The notes beneath the pieces are model-generated. The model saw only the letters and a list, made by a program, of their open reading frames with translations, was not told the origin of the DNA and ran no database searches. 64,000 nucleotides of DNA from Paenibacillus sp. JQZ6Y-1. GTDB taxonomy: Bacteria > Bacillota > Bacilli > Paenibacillales > Paenibacillaceae. This document shows positions 1-7,619 of this stretch, piece by piece (position 1 is the stretch's first letter; each line of letters opens with the position of its first letter). The stretch is from the NCBI RefSeq assembly GCF_040719145.1, contig NZ_JBFDUZ010000001.1:1736001-1800000 (forward strand), given 5' to 3'. Made by a program: the position numbers and the translations under genes.

Positions 1-411
1 GCCAGCTTACAGGTACAGGTAACCACGCTCTGTCCATGCTCCAAGGAAATCAGTGAATATAGTGCGCACAATCAGCGCGGTTACGTGGAATGTACTGTTA
101 GACCAATGGGCAAGCTGCCGTACGATTGGAAGGAGCAGCTATTGGAGGTAGCAACCAGCAATGCTAGCAGCTTGCCTTACCCTGTGCTCAAGCGTCCCGA
201 TGAGAAGGTGGTCACCGAGCAGGCGTATGAGAATCCGCGCTTTGTCGAGGATATGCTTCGCCTAACAGCAGCAGATCTATATGAGAAAGACTGGATACAA
301 TCCTTCGTGATCCAGTGCCGCAATGAGGAATCAATTCATCAGCATGATGCAGTCGGTACCGTTTCCTATCGGCGGACGGACATAGAGAACCGCAGAAACG
401 ATACTATTTGA
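1..411 (+). CDS. folE2: GTP cyclohydrolase FolE2 (GTP cyclohydrolase IB), C-terminal part
   Basis: The frame is open from the first base of the window, so the N-terminus lies outside; it ends at TGA 409-411. The visible 136 residues carry the FolE2 block LCPCSKEIS followed by the AHNQRG segment. Further on come ENPRFVEDM and, near the C-terminus, an ESIHQHDA segment, in the order expected for this family. FolE2 converts GTP to dihydroneopterin triphosphate, the first step of folate and queuosine precursor synthesis, and in Bacillota is typically the enzyme used when zinc is short. Upstream regulation, for example a Zur site, cannot be seen here. The family call is secure. Confidence 0.93.
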   Translation, partial: ASLQVQVTTLCPCSKEISEYSAHNQRGYVECTVRPMGKLPYDWKEQLLEVATSNASSLPYPVLKRPDEKVVTEQAYENPRFVEDMLRLTAADLYEKDWIQSFVIQCRNEESIHQHDAVGTVSYRRTDIENRRNDTI

Positions 412-441
412 CCATAACGTTGTTTTGGGAGTGAACACCGA

Positions 442-1155
442 ATGATTGCACTGAATGACCACTTCACTTTACTTGAGTTGGATATGGAATTCATGGGGAA
501 GGATAGCACTATTTATCCTCTGCTTATTCAGGATCGTCAGTACCGTATGCTGGTGGATGTAGGTCTGCCGGGACACTATGACGAACTTTCGTATCAGTTA
601 CAGCTGGCAGGTACTTCGCCGGAATGGCTGGACGGCATTCTGCTCACGCATCAGGATCTCGATCATATCGGCTGTTTGCCAGAATTGGATGCAGTCAATC
701 GATATGCGACCTTCTATGCACATGAACAGGATGCACCGTATATTCGCGGCGAACGACTATTGCTCAAGCCTAATGTTGTGCCTTGGCAAGCCTCTTTGCC
801 GGTATTACCATCAGGACGAATCGACCGTTATCTTACGGATGGGCAGAGCTTTCATATTGCAGGTGGAATACAGGTCATTCATACACCGGGTCATACATCC
901 GGGCATGTTTGTCTACTGCTGGAACAGGAGCGGACGGTGGTCACAGGTGATCTGGTATTTTATATTGATAATGAACTGGTGTTGCCGCCTGCCGAATTGA
1001 CAGAGAACATGCCGCAGTCGATAGCTTCGCTGCATAAGCTGATGCAGTACGAATTTGACATATTGCTCTGTTATCATGGTGGCATTTGTCTAGATGGTAA
1101 GGCGAAGCTACAACAATTGCTGGATCGTTTACCGATATGGCAGACGAACAGCTGA
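442..1155 (+). CDS. MBL-fold metallo-hydrolase
   Basis: This 237-residue protein has the metallo-beta-lactamase fold signature. The metal motif reads THQDLDHIG, the THxDxDH variant of HxHxDH. Further metal ligands are in TPGHTSGH and in VTGD before the last strand. A late CYHGG histidine is compatible with the final ligand. ATG 442 is preceded by GGGAGTG at 427-433. The substrate cannot be read from sequence; lactonases, glyoxalase-II-like enzymes and phosphodiesterases share these motifs. It follows folE2 by 30 bp on the same strand and may be co-transcribed with it. Probably cytoplasmic, as no signal peptide is seen. Confidence 0.88.
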   Translation: MIALNDHFTLLELDMEFMGKDSTIYPLLIQDRQYRMLVDVGLPGHYDELSYQLQLAGTSPEWLDGILLTHQDLDHIGCLPELDAVNRYATFYAHEQDAPYIRGERLLLKPNVVPWQASLPVLPSGRIDRYLTDGQSFHIAGGIQVIHTPGHTSGHVCLLLEQERTVVTGDLVFYIDNELVLPPAELTENMPQSIASLHKLMQYEFDILLCYHGGICLDGKAKLQQLLDRLPIWQTNS

Positions 1156-1332
1156 CAATTGAATCGTACAGGCATTGCGTGCATCGTATAACTGCTGGAA
1201 GCTTCATGAAGCTACGTCATTCCAATTAAGCTAAATCAAGCTGCATCACTCCCATTTTTTCCTGCTTATGTGTCTCATTAAGGTATATTCAGAATGTGTG
1301 AGGTACAGGAAATCGGTTTCTATTGTGAGGGG

Positions 1333-1394
1333 AAAGTCGAGGTAGATTTTATACGTATACTTCATATACTATAGAATCTGCCTCGACTTTTTTA
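1333..1394 (+). terminator. hairpin with T-run between MBL hydrolase and cupin genes
   Basis: The arm AAAGTCGAGG-T-AGATT pairs with AATCT-G-CCTCGACTTT across an AT-rich loop and runs into a T-tract. This fits a rho-independent terminator for the upstream genes. It lies about 50 bp before the cupin start, so a role as attenuator of the cupin gene is also possible. Confidence 0.7.
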
Positions 1395-1448
1395 CTACAT
1401 ACACAGCCTATCACCTGTATACATCTAACTATTTGGAGGGATTTTACC

Positions 1449-1811
1449 GTGCATATTTTTCAATTTGGTCAACAATCAGGAAAACATATCGATAAGTTCA
1501 ATTCAAACTTTATTATTTCTCGCATTATGCAATACACTGGATCATTACATATGAATTGTGTTTACCTTGAACAGGATGGCGTAATTGGATATCATCAGGC
1601 TCCTATACCTCAATTATTACTCATTATGAATGGTAAAGGACAAGTGAAGGGGAATGACGACGTATTCATCGACATTCAACAAGGAGACGCTGTCTATTGG
1701 GAAAAGGATGAATGGCATGAAACTAAAACAACCTCTGGCATGACTGCGATTATGATTGAAAGTGAGCAGTTGGATTTATCTCATTTGCAGTTGATGTCTA
1801 ATAAAGCATAA
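1449..1811 (+). CDS. small cupin-domain protein
   Basis: This 120-residue protein consists of one cupin barrel. Beta-strand-rich sequence leads to QLLLIMNGKGQV, then DIQQGDAVYWEKDEWHET, which matches the G-D-x-x-x-W/P-x-x-x-H pattern of cupin motif 2. It starts at GTG 1449 behind a GGAGGG at 1434-1439. No second domain such as a helix-turn-helix is present, so it is not an AraC regulator. Function is unknown; such proteins are often small-molecule sensors or isomerase-like enzymes. The gene appears monocistronic, with a hairpin upstream and an independent MarR promoter downstream. Confidence 0.75.
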   Translation: MHIFQFGQQSGKHIDKFNSNFIISRIMQYTGSLHMNCVYLEQDGVIGYHQAPIPQLLLIMNGKGQVKGNDDVFIDIQQGDAVYWEKDEWHETKTTSGMTAIMIESEQLDLSHLQLMSNKA

Positions 1812-1874
1812 TAGCAATAGAATAATAGTTATGTATATGGTTCTTGATTCCATACCAAAGTTTGGCTTTTACAT

Positions 1875-1907
1875 ATTGTTGAAAAGGAAACAATAACGCC
1901 ATATAAT
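1875..1907 (+). promoter_or_regulatory. marR promoter with overlapping MarR-type operator
   Basis: The -35 TTGAAA (1879-1884) and -10 TATAAT (1902-1907) are separated by 17 bp. A perfect 6-8-6 palindrome, ATTGTT and AACAAT with 8 bp between (1875-1894), covers the -35. The same half-sites recur at the downstream MFS promoter, which points to autorepression by the MarR protein encoded at 1931. Confidence 0.8.
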
Positions 1908-1930
1908 GGATGTATCAGGAGGGATCAGCT

Positions 1931-2419
1931 ATGGACAAGCAGGAACAGGTGATGCAGGAGTTCCGCGATGTATTCAATAAAATGGTATGGCTGAATAAGA
2001 GTAAGATGGAAGTCAGTCTCAGAGGGCATACACCTTCGGAAGTACACTGCCTTGAATATATCGGCAAATACGAAGATCCTAATGTAACGCGACTGGCAGA
2101 GGCTTTTTACATGACTCGCAGCGCAATCAGTAAAATGACCAAAAAGCTGATGGAGAAAGGCTTGATCGAAAGCTACCAGAAAGCGGAGAACAAAAAGGAA
2201 ATCTACTTCCGATTGACGCCGAAGGGCAAAGCGGTTGACCAGATTCATGAGGAGCTACACCGAGAGTTTCAGGAGCGCGACCAACCCGTATTTGCACAGA
2301 TTACGGATGCACAATACGACGGTATGCTCCGCTTTATCGACCATTACAGTCGTCATCTAGATGAACAGATTCGGAAAATGGAAGACGATCCCAAGCATAT
2401 TGCTTCAGCTAATAGCTAA
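1931..2419 (+). CDS. MarR-family transcriptional regulator
   Basis: This 162-residue winged-helix regulator has the MarR core SEVHCLEYIGKYEDPNVTRLAEAF, the recognition helix region TRSAISKMTKKLMEKGLIE, and the wing KKEIYFRLTPKGK. ATG 1931 is chosen over an in-frame ATG 21 bp upstream because AGGAGG at 1917-1922 gives good spacing. It probably represses itself and the MFS exporter gene that follows; both promoters carry the same TTGTT-N8-AACAA palindrome. The ligand that relieves repression is unknown, although the pump next door suggests a toxic compound or drug. Confidence 0.92.
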   Translation: MDKQEQVMQEFRDVFNKMVWLNKSKMEVSLRGHTPSEVHCLEYIGKYEDPNVTRLAEAFYMTRSAISKMTKKLMEKGLIESYQKAENKKEIYFRLTPKGKAVDQIHEELHREFQERDQPVFAQITDAQYDGMLRFIDHYSRHLDEQIRKMEDDPKHIASANS

Positions 2420-2428
2420 ACCAAACAG

Positions 2429-2455
2429 CCATTCTCAGTAGAGGATGGTTTTTTT
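2429..2455 (+). terminator. terminator of marR
   Basis: The stem CCAT-T-CTC / GAG-G-ATGG with loop AGTA is followed by seven T residues, directly after the marR stop. It separates marR from the MFS promoter. Confidence 0.8.
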
Positions 2456-2466
2456 GTGTTTATAAT

Positions 2467-2518
2467 TTTGTTGACAAGGAAACAAAATAATTCTATGATA
2501 TTGTCAACCAGGAAACAA
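2467..2518 (+). promoter_or_regulatory. MFS exporter promoter with two MarR-type operators
   Basis: The -35 TTGACA (2471-2476) and -10 TATGAT (2494-2499) have a 17-bp spacer. Operator 1 is a perfect palindrome, TTTGTT and AACAAA with 8 bp between (2467-2486), over the -35. Operator 2 (TTGTC-N8-AACAA, 2501-2518) lies just downstream of the -10, with one mismatch. Both end in AGGAAACAAAA. Repressor bound at both sites would occlude the promoter. Confidence 0.8.
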
Positions 2519-2543
2519 AATAAACTTGTAAGGAGCGATCTAC

Positions 2544-3791
2544 TTGTCTCAATCGACATCCAACTCATCTCATCAACCCCCATCCACACCAGAACCGGCT
2601 GTGAACAAACAAGCACTCATTTTCGGTCTAGTTGCCGTATTTCTATGCGGTATTGGCTTCAGTATTATCATGCCAGTGGTTCCGTTTCTCGTTCAGCCTT
2701 ATGTTCATTCACCAGAGCAGCAGGCAACCATCGTTACGTTCCTTTTATCCGTATATGCTTTTTGCGTATTCATCGCTTCGCCGGGGCTAGGTGCATTAAG
2801 TGATCGCTTTGGTCGTCGTCCAGTACTGCTTATTTGTCTATTCGGCTCTGCTATTGGCTATATCGTATTCGGTATCGGTGGGGCGCTATGGGTGTTATTT
2901 CTCGGACGCATCATTGAAGGGCTGACGGGTGGCAGTATCGGTACGATCTTCGCTTACTTTGCAGATATTACTCCGCGTGAGCAGCGTACGAAGTACTTTG
3001 GCTGGGTCGGTGCTATGACAGGCGTAGGTATCGTTATTGGTCCCACGATTGGTGGTCTGCTTGCTACATTCGGCTATGCTGTACCGATGTATGTTGGCGC
3101 TGCGATCACGCTCGTCACCCTGATCTACGGTCTGATCTATATGCCGGAAAGTCTGGATGCACGCCATCGCTTACCCCGCATAACTGCTTCTCGCCTGAAC
3201 CCCTTTACTCAGTTATTCAGTGTACTATCGATTCGACATTTGCAGCGGTTGCTGCTCTCGGCATTTCTGCTGTGGATTCCCAACGGCTCGCTGCAAGCGA
3301 TCTTCTCCCAATTCACCATCGACAATTTCCACTGGCAACCAACTGTAATCGGTCTGATTTTCTCCATCATCGGTATTCAGGATATTGTCTCGCAAGGGCT
3401 GATTATGCCGCGTCTACTGAAAAGGATGAGCGATTCACAGATTGCCACGCTGGGCATGATGTCGGAAATCGTAGGCTATCTGTTCATTGCAGCATCAGCG
3501 ATCTTCAGCTTCTATCCGCTGCTTATACTGGGTATGCTTGCCTTTGGCTTCGGTGATTCGATCTTCGGTCCATCCTTTAATGGGATGTTATCCAAATCCG
3601 CAGAAGCGAACGAACAGGGACGCATCCAAGGCGGTAGTCAGTCGATTCAATCCTTGGCACGTATTGTCGGTCCCATTGTCGGCGGTCAGATCTATGTCTC
3701 ACTCGGTCATACAGCTCCCGCATTCATGGGGGTTGTGCTCATCAGTCTTGCCATTCTGATACTATATCGCGGACGTAAGGCGTACACATAA
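2544..3791 (+). CDS. MFS multidrug/tetracycline-type efflux transporter
   Basis: This 415-residue, 12-helix major facilitator protein carries the loop 2-3 signature GALSDRFGRRPVLL and an antiporter-like motif GIVIGPTIGG in helix 5, typical of drug:proton exporters of the TetA/Bmr class. TTG 2544 is the start, with AAGGAG at 2530-2535. The N-terminal 25 residues are polar and low-complexity (Ser, Thr, Pro). Expression is probably repressed by the adjacent MarR protein through two operators in its promoter. The exported compound cannot be deduced. Confidence 0.88.
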   Translation: MSQSTSNSSHQPPSTPEPAVNKQALIFGLVAVFLCGIGFSIIMPVVPFLVQPYVHSPEQQATIVTFLLSVYAFCVFIASPGLGALSDRFGRRPVLLICLFGSAIGYIVFGIGGALWVLFLGRIIEGLTGGSIGTIFAYFADITPREQRTKYFGWVGAMTGVGIVIGPTIGGLLATFGYAVPMYVGAAITLVTLIYGLIYMPESLDARHRLPRITASRLNPFTQLFSVLSIRHLQRLLLSAFLLWIPNGSLQAIFSQFTIDNFHWQPTVIGLIFSIIGIQDIVSQGLIMPRLLKRMSDSQIATLGMMSEIVGYLFIAASAIFSFYPLLILGMLAFGFGDSIFGPSFNGMLSKSAEANEQGRIQGGSQSIQSLARIVGPIVGGQIYVSLGHTAPAFMGVVLISLAILILYRGRKAYT

Positions 3792-3836
3792 GCCGCCTTA
3801 GTGTGCGCAATCCGAACCATATTCGAACGATCTCAC

Positions 3837-3881
3837 CAAGATCAAGCGCTGTCGGAGCATCTCCGCCTTGTCTTGATCTTG
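3837..3881 (+). terminator. long hairpin after the MFS exporter gene
   Basis: CAAGATCAAG pairs with CTTGATCTTG, and inside it CGGAG pairs with CTCCG around a CAT loop. There is no T-run, so it may act as a 3' stabiliser or a weak terminator rather than a classical one. Confidence 0.5.
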
Positions 3882-4002
3882 CTCATGTGTATCCCTCGAC
3901 ATCAACAATATTCCATCCACTCCAAAAAGGGCATACCCAAAAGTACAATATACAAATGCCCACACCTGATATAATGGAACAGACAGGTGAAAGGGTGAAA
4001 CT

Positions 4003-5178
4003 ATGCAGAACAGTCATCATTTTTCGGGAATCGCTCGTGAAGCCAGAAAAATCACCGTACTCTGGATATTCATTATTCAGATCGGAGTCAGCATTATCGT
4101 GACCGTTGCCAGACAAAGCCCAGTGCATGTAGGGCTTTTGATGCTGGTGCTGTTTGCGTTTATGATTATGAACTGGTTTTTTGATCGATTTTCGCAAAAA
4201 TGGGTATGGCTTTATTTTACCGTTCAGGTATTACTGAGCGTATCCACCATCTATTTTTCCCATTATGGTTATGCACTGGTACAGCTCGGCTTGTATCCGC
4301 TGCTGGCAGGGCAATTTCTGTATGCGTATTACGACAAAGTGAAAATGTTCTTTTTCATGGCGCTTGGCTACGCGATTGTATTATGGTACACGCTCTCAAC
4401 AGACGGCATATCGGGTCTTGCCTTATCGCTATCGCTGGTAACGGTTATGAACATTATTGTCATCAGCATCGTGAATTTGATGCTGCGGCAATATTATGCA
4501 CGCGTGCGTACCCAGAATTTCCTTGAAGAACTGGAACAGGCACATCGGCAGGTGGAGGAATTGACCGTTGCGAACGAACGCCAGCGGATGGCGCGTGATT
4601 TGCATGATACATTGGCGCAGGGATTGGTCGGCATCATCATGCAACTGGAAGCGGTACATGTACATCTTGGCAAAGACAATGTTGGTCGCGCACGCGAGAT
4701 CGTCTCATCTTCTATGGACAATGCGAGAACCACGCTAGCAGAAGCGCGCGAGGTCATTGACAACCTGCGGTTGCAATCGACGGATGATACTGATTTTGGT
4801 CATCTGCTACAAAATGAAGTGAATCGTTTTCAGGCAGCAACTGGTATCGCTATGCACACAGACCTTTCCATTCCGCAGGAGCTGTCTCCACTGCAAATGG
4901 AGCATAGTCTGCATATTGTGCGCGAATGTCTAACCAATATTGCGCGTCATGCGGAAGCGCATTATGCAGCTCTATGGTTAGGTGCGCAGGACGATCATAT
5001 GCTCATTCGCGTCGTTGACGATGGACGTGGGCTGGATACGTCGCAAATTGGCAAGCAGCCCGGTCATTATGGTCTACTCGGCATCCGCGAGCGGGTACGT
5101 ATTATGTATGGCAATTTGAATATTATGCCTAATAAGCCAAAGGGCACGATTATCGAGATTGAGATTCCGCTCAGATAG
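4003..5178 (+). CDS. NarL-type sensor histidine kinase (HisKA_3)
   Basis: This 391-residue protein has about five or six hydrophobic segments in residues 15-160, a short coiled linker, then the HisKA_3 dimerisation box ERQRMARDLHDTLAQGL with the probable phospho-acceptor His201. The HATPase domain shows HIVRECLTNIARHA (N-box), VVDDGRGLD (G1) and GHYGLLGIRERV (G2). This is the DesK/LiaS/NarX-like architecture, in which the membrane part senses envelope or lipid state. It ends 9 bp before its cognate response regulator. The signal is unknown, but the pair stands immediately upstream of an RND pump operon that it may control. Confidence 0.92.
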   Translation: MQNSHHFSGIAREARKITVLWIFIIQIGVSIIVTVARQSPVHVGLLMLVLFAFMIMNWFFDRFSQKWVWLYFTVQVLLSVSTIYFSHYGYALVQLGLYPLLAGQFLYAYYDKVKMFFFMALGYAIVLWYTLSTDGISGLALSLSLVTVMNIIVISIVNLMLRQYYARVRTQNFLEELEQAHRQVEELTVANERQRMARDLHDTLAQGLVGIIMQLEAVHVHLGKDNVGRAREIVSSSMDNARTTLAEAREVIDNLRLQSTDDTDFGHLLQNEVNRFQAATGIAMHTDLSIPQELSPLQMEHSLHIVRECLTNIARHAEAHYAALWLGAQDDHMLIRVVDDGRGLDTSQIGKQPGHYGLLGIRERVRIMYGNLNIMPNKPKGTIIEIEIPLR

Positions 5179-5187
5179 GAGGGTGAC

Positions 5188-5859
5188 ATGAAATATCAAG
5201 TACTGATCGTCGATGATCATTTTGTCGTTCGGGAAGGGCTGAAGCTGATTCTAGAAACGAGTGATGACTATCAGGTTGTCGGTGAGGCAGAGAACGGGCA
5301 GGTCGCTGTTCGGCTTGCATTGGAGCTGCAACCAGATGTGATTTTGATGGATCTGAATATGCCCGTGATGGATGGGCTGGAAGCGATGCAGCAGCTGCAA
5401 CAGCAGCAGTGCACCATTCCGGTTGTTATTTTGACTACGTATAACGAGGACGATCTGATGGTGAAAGGGCTGGCGATGGGGGCGCGCGGATATTTGCTCA
5501 AGGATTCCAAGCGCGAGAATCTGTTCCGCACGCTGGATTCGGCGATTCGCGGCGAGACGCTGCTACAGCCTGAGATTATGCAGACTGTCTTTCAAGCGCG
5601 CGGCAAAGCGATGGCACCCGCACCAACAGTACGCACAGCCAGTGCCTCCGGCTACAGCGCGATTCTATTATCTGAACGCGAAAAGGTCGTTTTACAGGCG
5701 ATTGCGCATGGACATCGCAGCAAGGATATCGCCTTTGATATGGGCATCTCCGAGCGGACGGTTAAGGCGCATTTGACGAGCATTTACAATAAGCTTGGTG
5801 TCGATTCCCGTGCGCAGGCAGTAGCGATTGCGATTGAGAAGGGGATCGTTCATCTGTAA
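5188..5859 (+). CDS. NarL/FixJ-family response regulator
   Basis: This 223-residue protein has an N-terminal receiver (acidic pair D9-D10, phospho-acceptor D55 in LMDLNMPVMDG, conserved Lys in LLKDSKRE) and a C-terminal LuxR helix-turn-helix (LSEREKVVLQAIAHGHRSKDIAFDMGISERTVKAHLTSIYNKLGV). It follows the histidine kinase by 9 bp behind GGAGGGTG. It is expected to dimerise on phosphorylation and activate transcription; the adjacent RND efflux operon is the nearest candidate target. Confidence 0.94.
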   Translation: MKYQVLIVDDHFVVREGLKLILETSDDYQVVGEAENGQVAVRLALELQPDVILMDLNMPVMDGLEAMQQLQQQQCTIPVVILTTYNEDDLMVKGLAMGARGYLLKDSKRENLFRTLDSAIRGETLLQPEIMQTVFQARGKAMAPAPTVRTASASGYSAILLSEREKVVLQAIAHGHRSKDIAFDMGISERTVKAHLTSIYNKLGVDSRAQAVAIAIEKGIVHL

Positions 5860-5882
5860 CAAAGCAATAGACTTCGTCAAGG

Positions 5883-5912
5883 ACACTCATTCGTAGGAAT
5901 GAGTGTTTTTTT
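5883..5912 (+). terminator. terminator of the two-component operon
   Basis: ACACTCATTC and GAATGAGTGT form a perfect 10-bp stem with loop GTAG, followed by a T-run. A strong rho-independent terminator. Confidence 0.9.
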
Positions 5913-5923
5913 GCGTACGTTTA

Positions 5924-5956
5924 CCCAAAGGGCAAGACTCGGCTGCCCTTTTGGGC
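5924..5956 (+). repeat. inverted repeat upstream of the RND operon
   Basis: CCCAAA-GGGCA faces TGCCC-TTTTGGG around a 10-nt centre. It lies between the terminator and the adaptor gene, about 115 bp before its start. It could be an operator for the upstream response regulator or a leader structure; nothing in the sequence decides this. Confidence 0.4.
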
Positions 5957-6071
5957 AGAAAGGAAAAAAAGGGCAGTTGCACGTATGGACGATTCCGAAT
6001 GTTGTCGATTTTGGTAGTGTGGAATACAGGAGTACAGATTAGACATACGATTATAGGAGGATACTGTAAGC

Positions 6072-7619
6072 ATGAATAGGAAATGGTCCATAGCCTTCAC
6101 ATCCGTGGTGCTGGTTGCCAGTTTGGCAGCTTGCTCCAGCGAACCAGCGGCGGTAGCGCCGACAACAAGTACAGTGCAGATGACAACGGTCAAAAAACAG
6201 CCGCTCCATACGAACTACGATCTGTCCGGTACATCAATCGCGTATGAGCAGACCCCCGTCTCCTTTCAGACGGCGGGAACCGTATTGAGCGTGAGCAAGG
6301 ATATTGGCGATACCGTCAGCAAGGGCGAAGTGCTTGCCCGATTGGATACGTCGGATCTGCAATTATCTCTGCAAAATGCACAGGAGGATGTATCCGCAGC
6401 CGCCGCTTCATTGGCAAGTGCGAAGGCATCCTTGAGCGATGCTCGCGCCGGGCAACAAGCTGCCGCAGCAGGTGTATCTTCGGCACAGGCAAAGCTGGAA
6501 AGCGCCCGTATCAGTGAGCAGGATGTTCAATCTGGCGCTCGTTCACAGGAGCTTGCACAGGCGCAAAATGCGGTAAATCAGGCACAAACCGCTTACAACC
6601 AAGCGAAGACCGAAGCGACCCGTTCACAGACACTACTGGATAACGGTCTGATGACACAGCAGGATTATGAACAAGCACAAACAGCGCTGTCCGATGCACA
6701 AACCGCACTCTCGGACGCGCAGGAGAAGCTGTCCCTCACCCAAGAAGGCTCTAGCACCGCAGACCGTGCCAAGGCTGCTTCTGCTGTAAAAGAAGCGCAG
6801 GTCGGCATCCAAAGCGCACAGGCAAGTGTCGAGCAAGCCAATGCAGCGGTCAGCAAGGCAAATGCAGGCGTGGAGCAATCGCAAGCGGCATATGATCAGA
6901 AGGTCGTCGCTGTACAAACCGCCAAGCTGAATCTATCCCGTGCCAGCATGAAAGCACCAGCCGCCGGTACCATTCTGGAAAAAAATCTGTCTGTCGGTCA
7001 ATCCGTAAGTGCAGGCGGCGGTGGAGGCAGTAACGGCAGCTCACCCTTGTTCCAGATCGGCGATATTAGCAAGCTAAAAGTGCAGCTTCCTGTTGCTGAT
7101 AGCGATATTGCTAGCTGGAAAGTCGGTCAGCAGGTAAGCGTACAGCTGTACAACGATGTACGTACCGGCAAAGTAACTAGCCTTAGCCCACAAACGAATG
7201 AAAATACCGGCTCAATCAACGTCGAAGTTGTGATCAGCAACCCGCAGCGTGACTGGAAGCCGGGGCAGGTAGTGAATGCATCTCGTCAAACCTCTGCACA
7301 GCAGGGCATTCTGCTGCCAACCGCAGCCGTCATCAGCTCTGGCAGTCAGCCTTATGTATTCAAGGCAGTCAACGGCAAAGCGGTACAAACAAACGTCAAG
7401 CTTGGCGAAGTATACAACAACCAATATCAGATTACAAGTGGACTGAAAGTTGGCGATACAGTCGTCACCAGCGGTGCTGACCGTCTGTTCAACGGAGACG
7501 AGATCAAGGTCGGCAGCTCCGAATCCAGTGCAACCGGTGGCAATGCTACCGGCACGAATACAAGCAGCAGCCCCGCAGTCTCCAACAATGGAGCTGGCAG
7601 TGAGGCTGGTGCGCAATGA
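6072..7619 (+). CDS. RND efflux adaptor (HlyD/MFP) lipoprotein
   Basis: This 515-residue lipoprotein has a signal peptide ending in the lipobox LAAC with lipidated Cys21. A beta/lipoyl half (TAGTVLSVSKDIGDTVSKGEVLARLD) is followed by a very long Ala/Gln/Ser-rich helical hairpin (about residues 95-280), the second lipoyl half (APAAGTILEKNLSVGQSV), and beta-barrel and membrane-proximal domains. The last 30 residues are Ser/Thr/Asn/Gly-rich. It is the periplasmic-adaptor homologue that partners the RND permease in Gram-positive bacteria, anchored outside the membrane. Its stop overlaps the permease start (ATGA), so the two are translationally coupled. Start ATG 6072 lies 11 bp after AGGAGG. Confidence 0.9.
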   Translation: MNRKWSIAFTSVVLVASLAACSSEPAAVAPTTSTVQMTTVKKQPLHTNYDLSGTSIAYEQTPVSFQTAGTVLSVSKDIGDTVSKGEVLARLDTSDLQLSLQNAQEDVSAAAASLASAKASLSDARAGQQAAAAGVSSAQAKLESARISEQDVQSGARSQELAQAQNAVNQAQTAYNQAKTEATRSQTLLDNGLMTQQDYEQAQTALSDAQTALSDAQEKLSLTQEGSSTADRAKAASAVKEAQVGIQSAQASVEQANAAVSKANAGVEQSQAAYDQKVVAVQTAKLNLSRASMKAPAAGTILEKNLSVGQSVSAGGGGGSNGSSPLFQIGDISKLKVQLPVADSDIASWKVGQQVSVQLYNDVRTGKVTSLSPQTNENTGSINVEVVISNPQRDWKPGQVVNASRQTSAQQGILLPTAAVISSGSQPYVFKAVNGKAVQTNVKLGEVYNNQYQITSGLKVGDTVVTSGADRLFNGDEIKVGSSESSATGGNATGTNTSSSPAVSNNGAGSEAGAQ

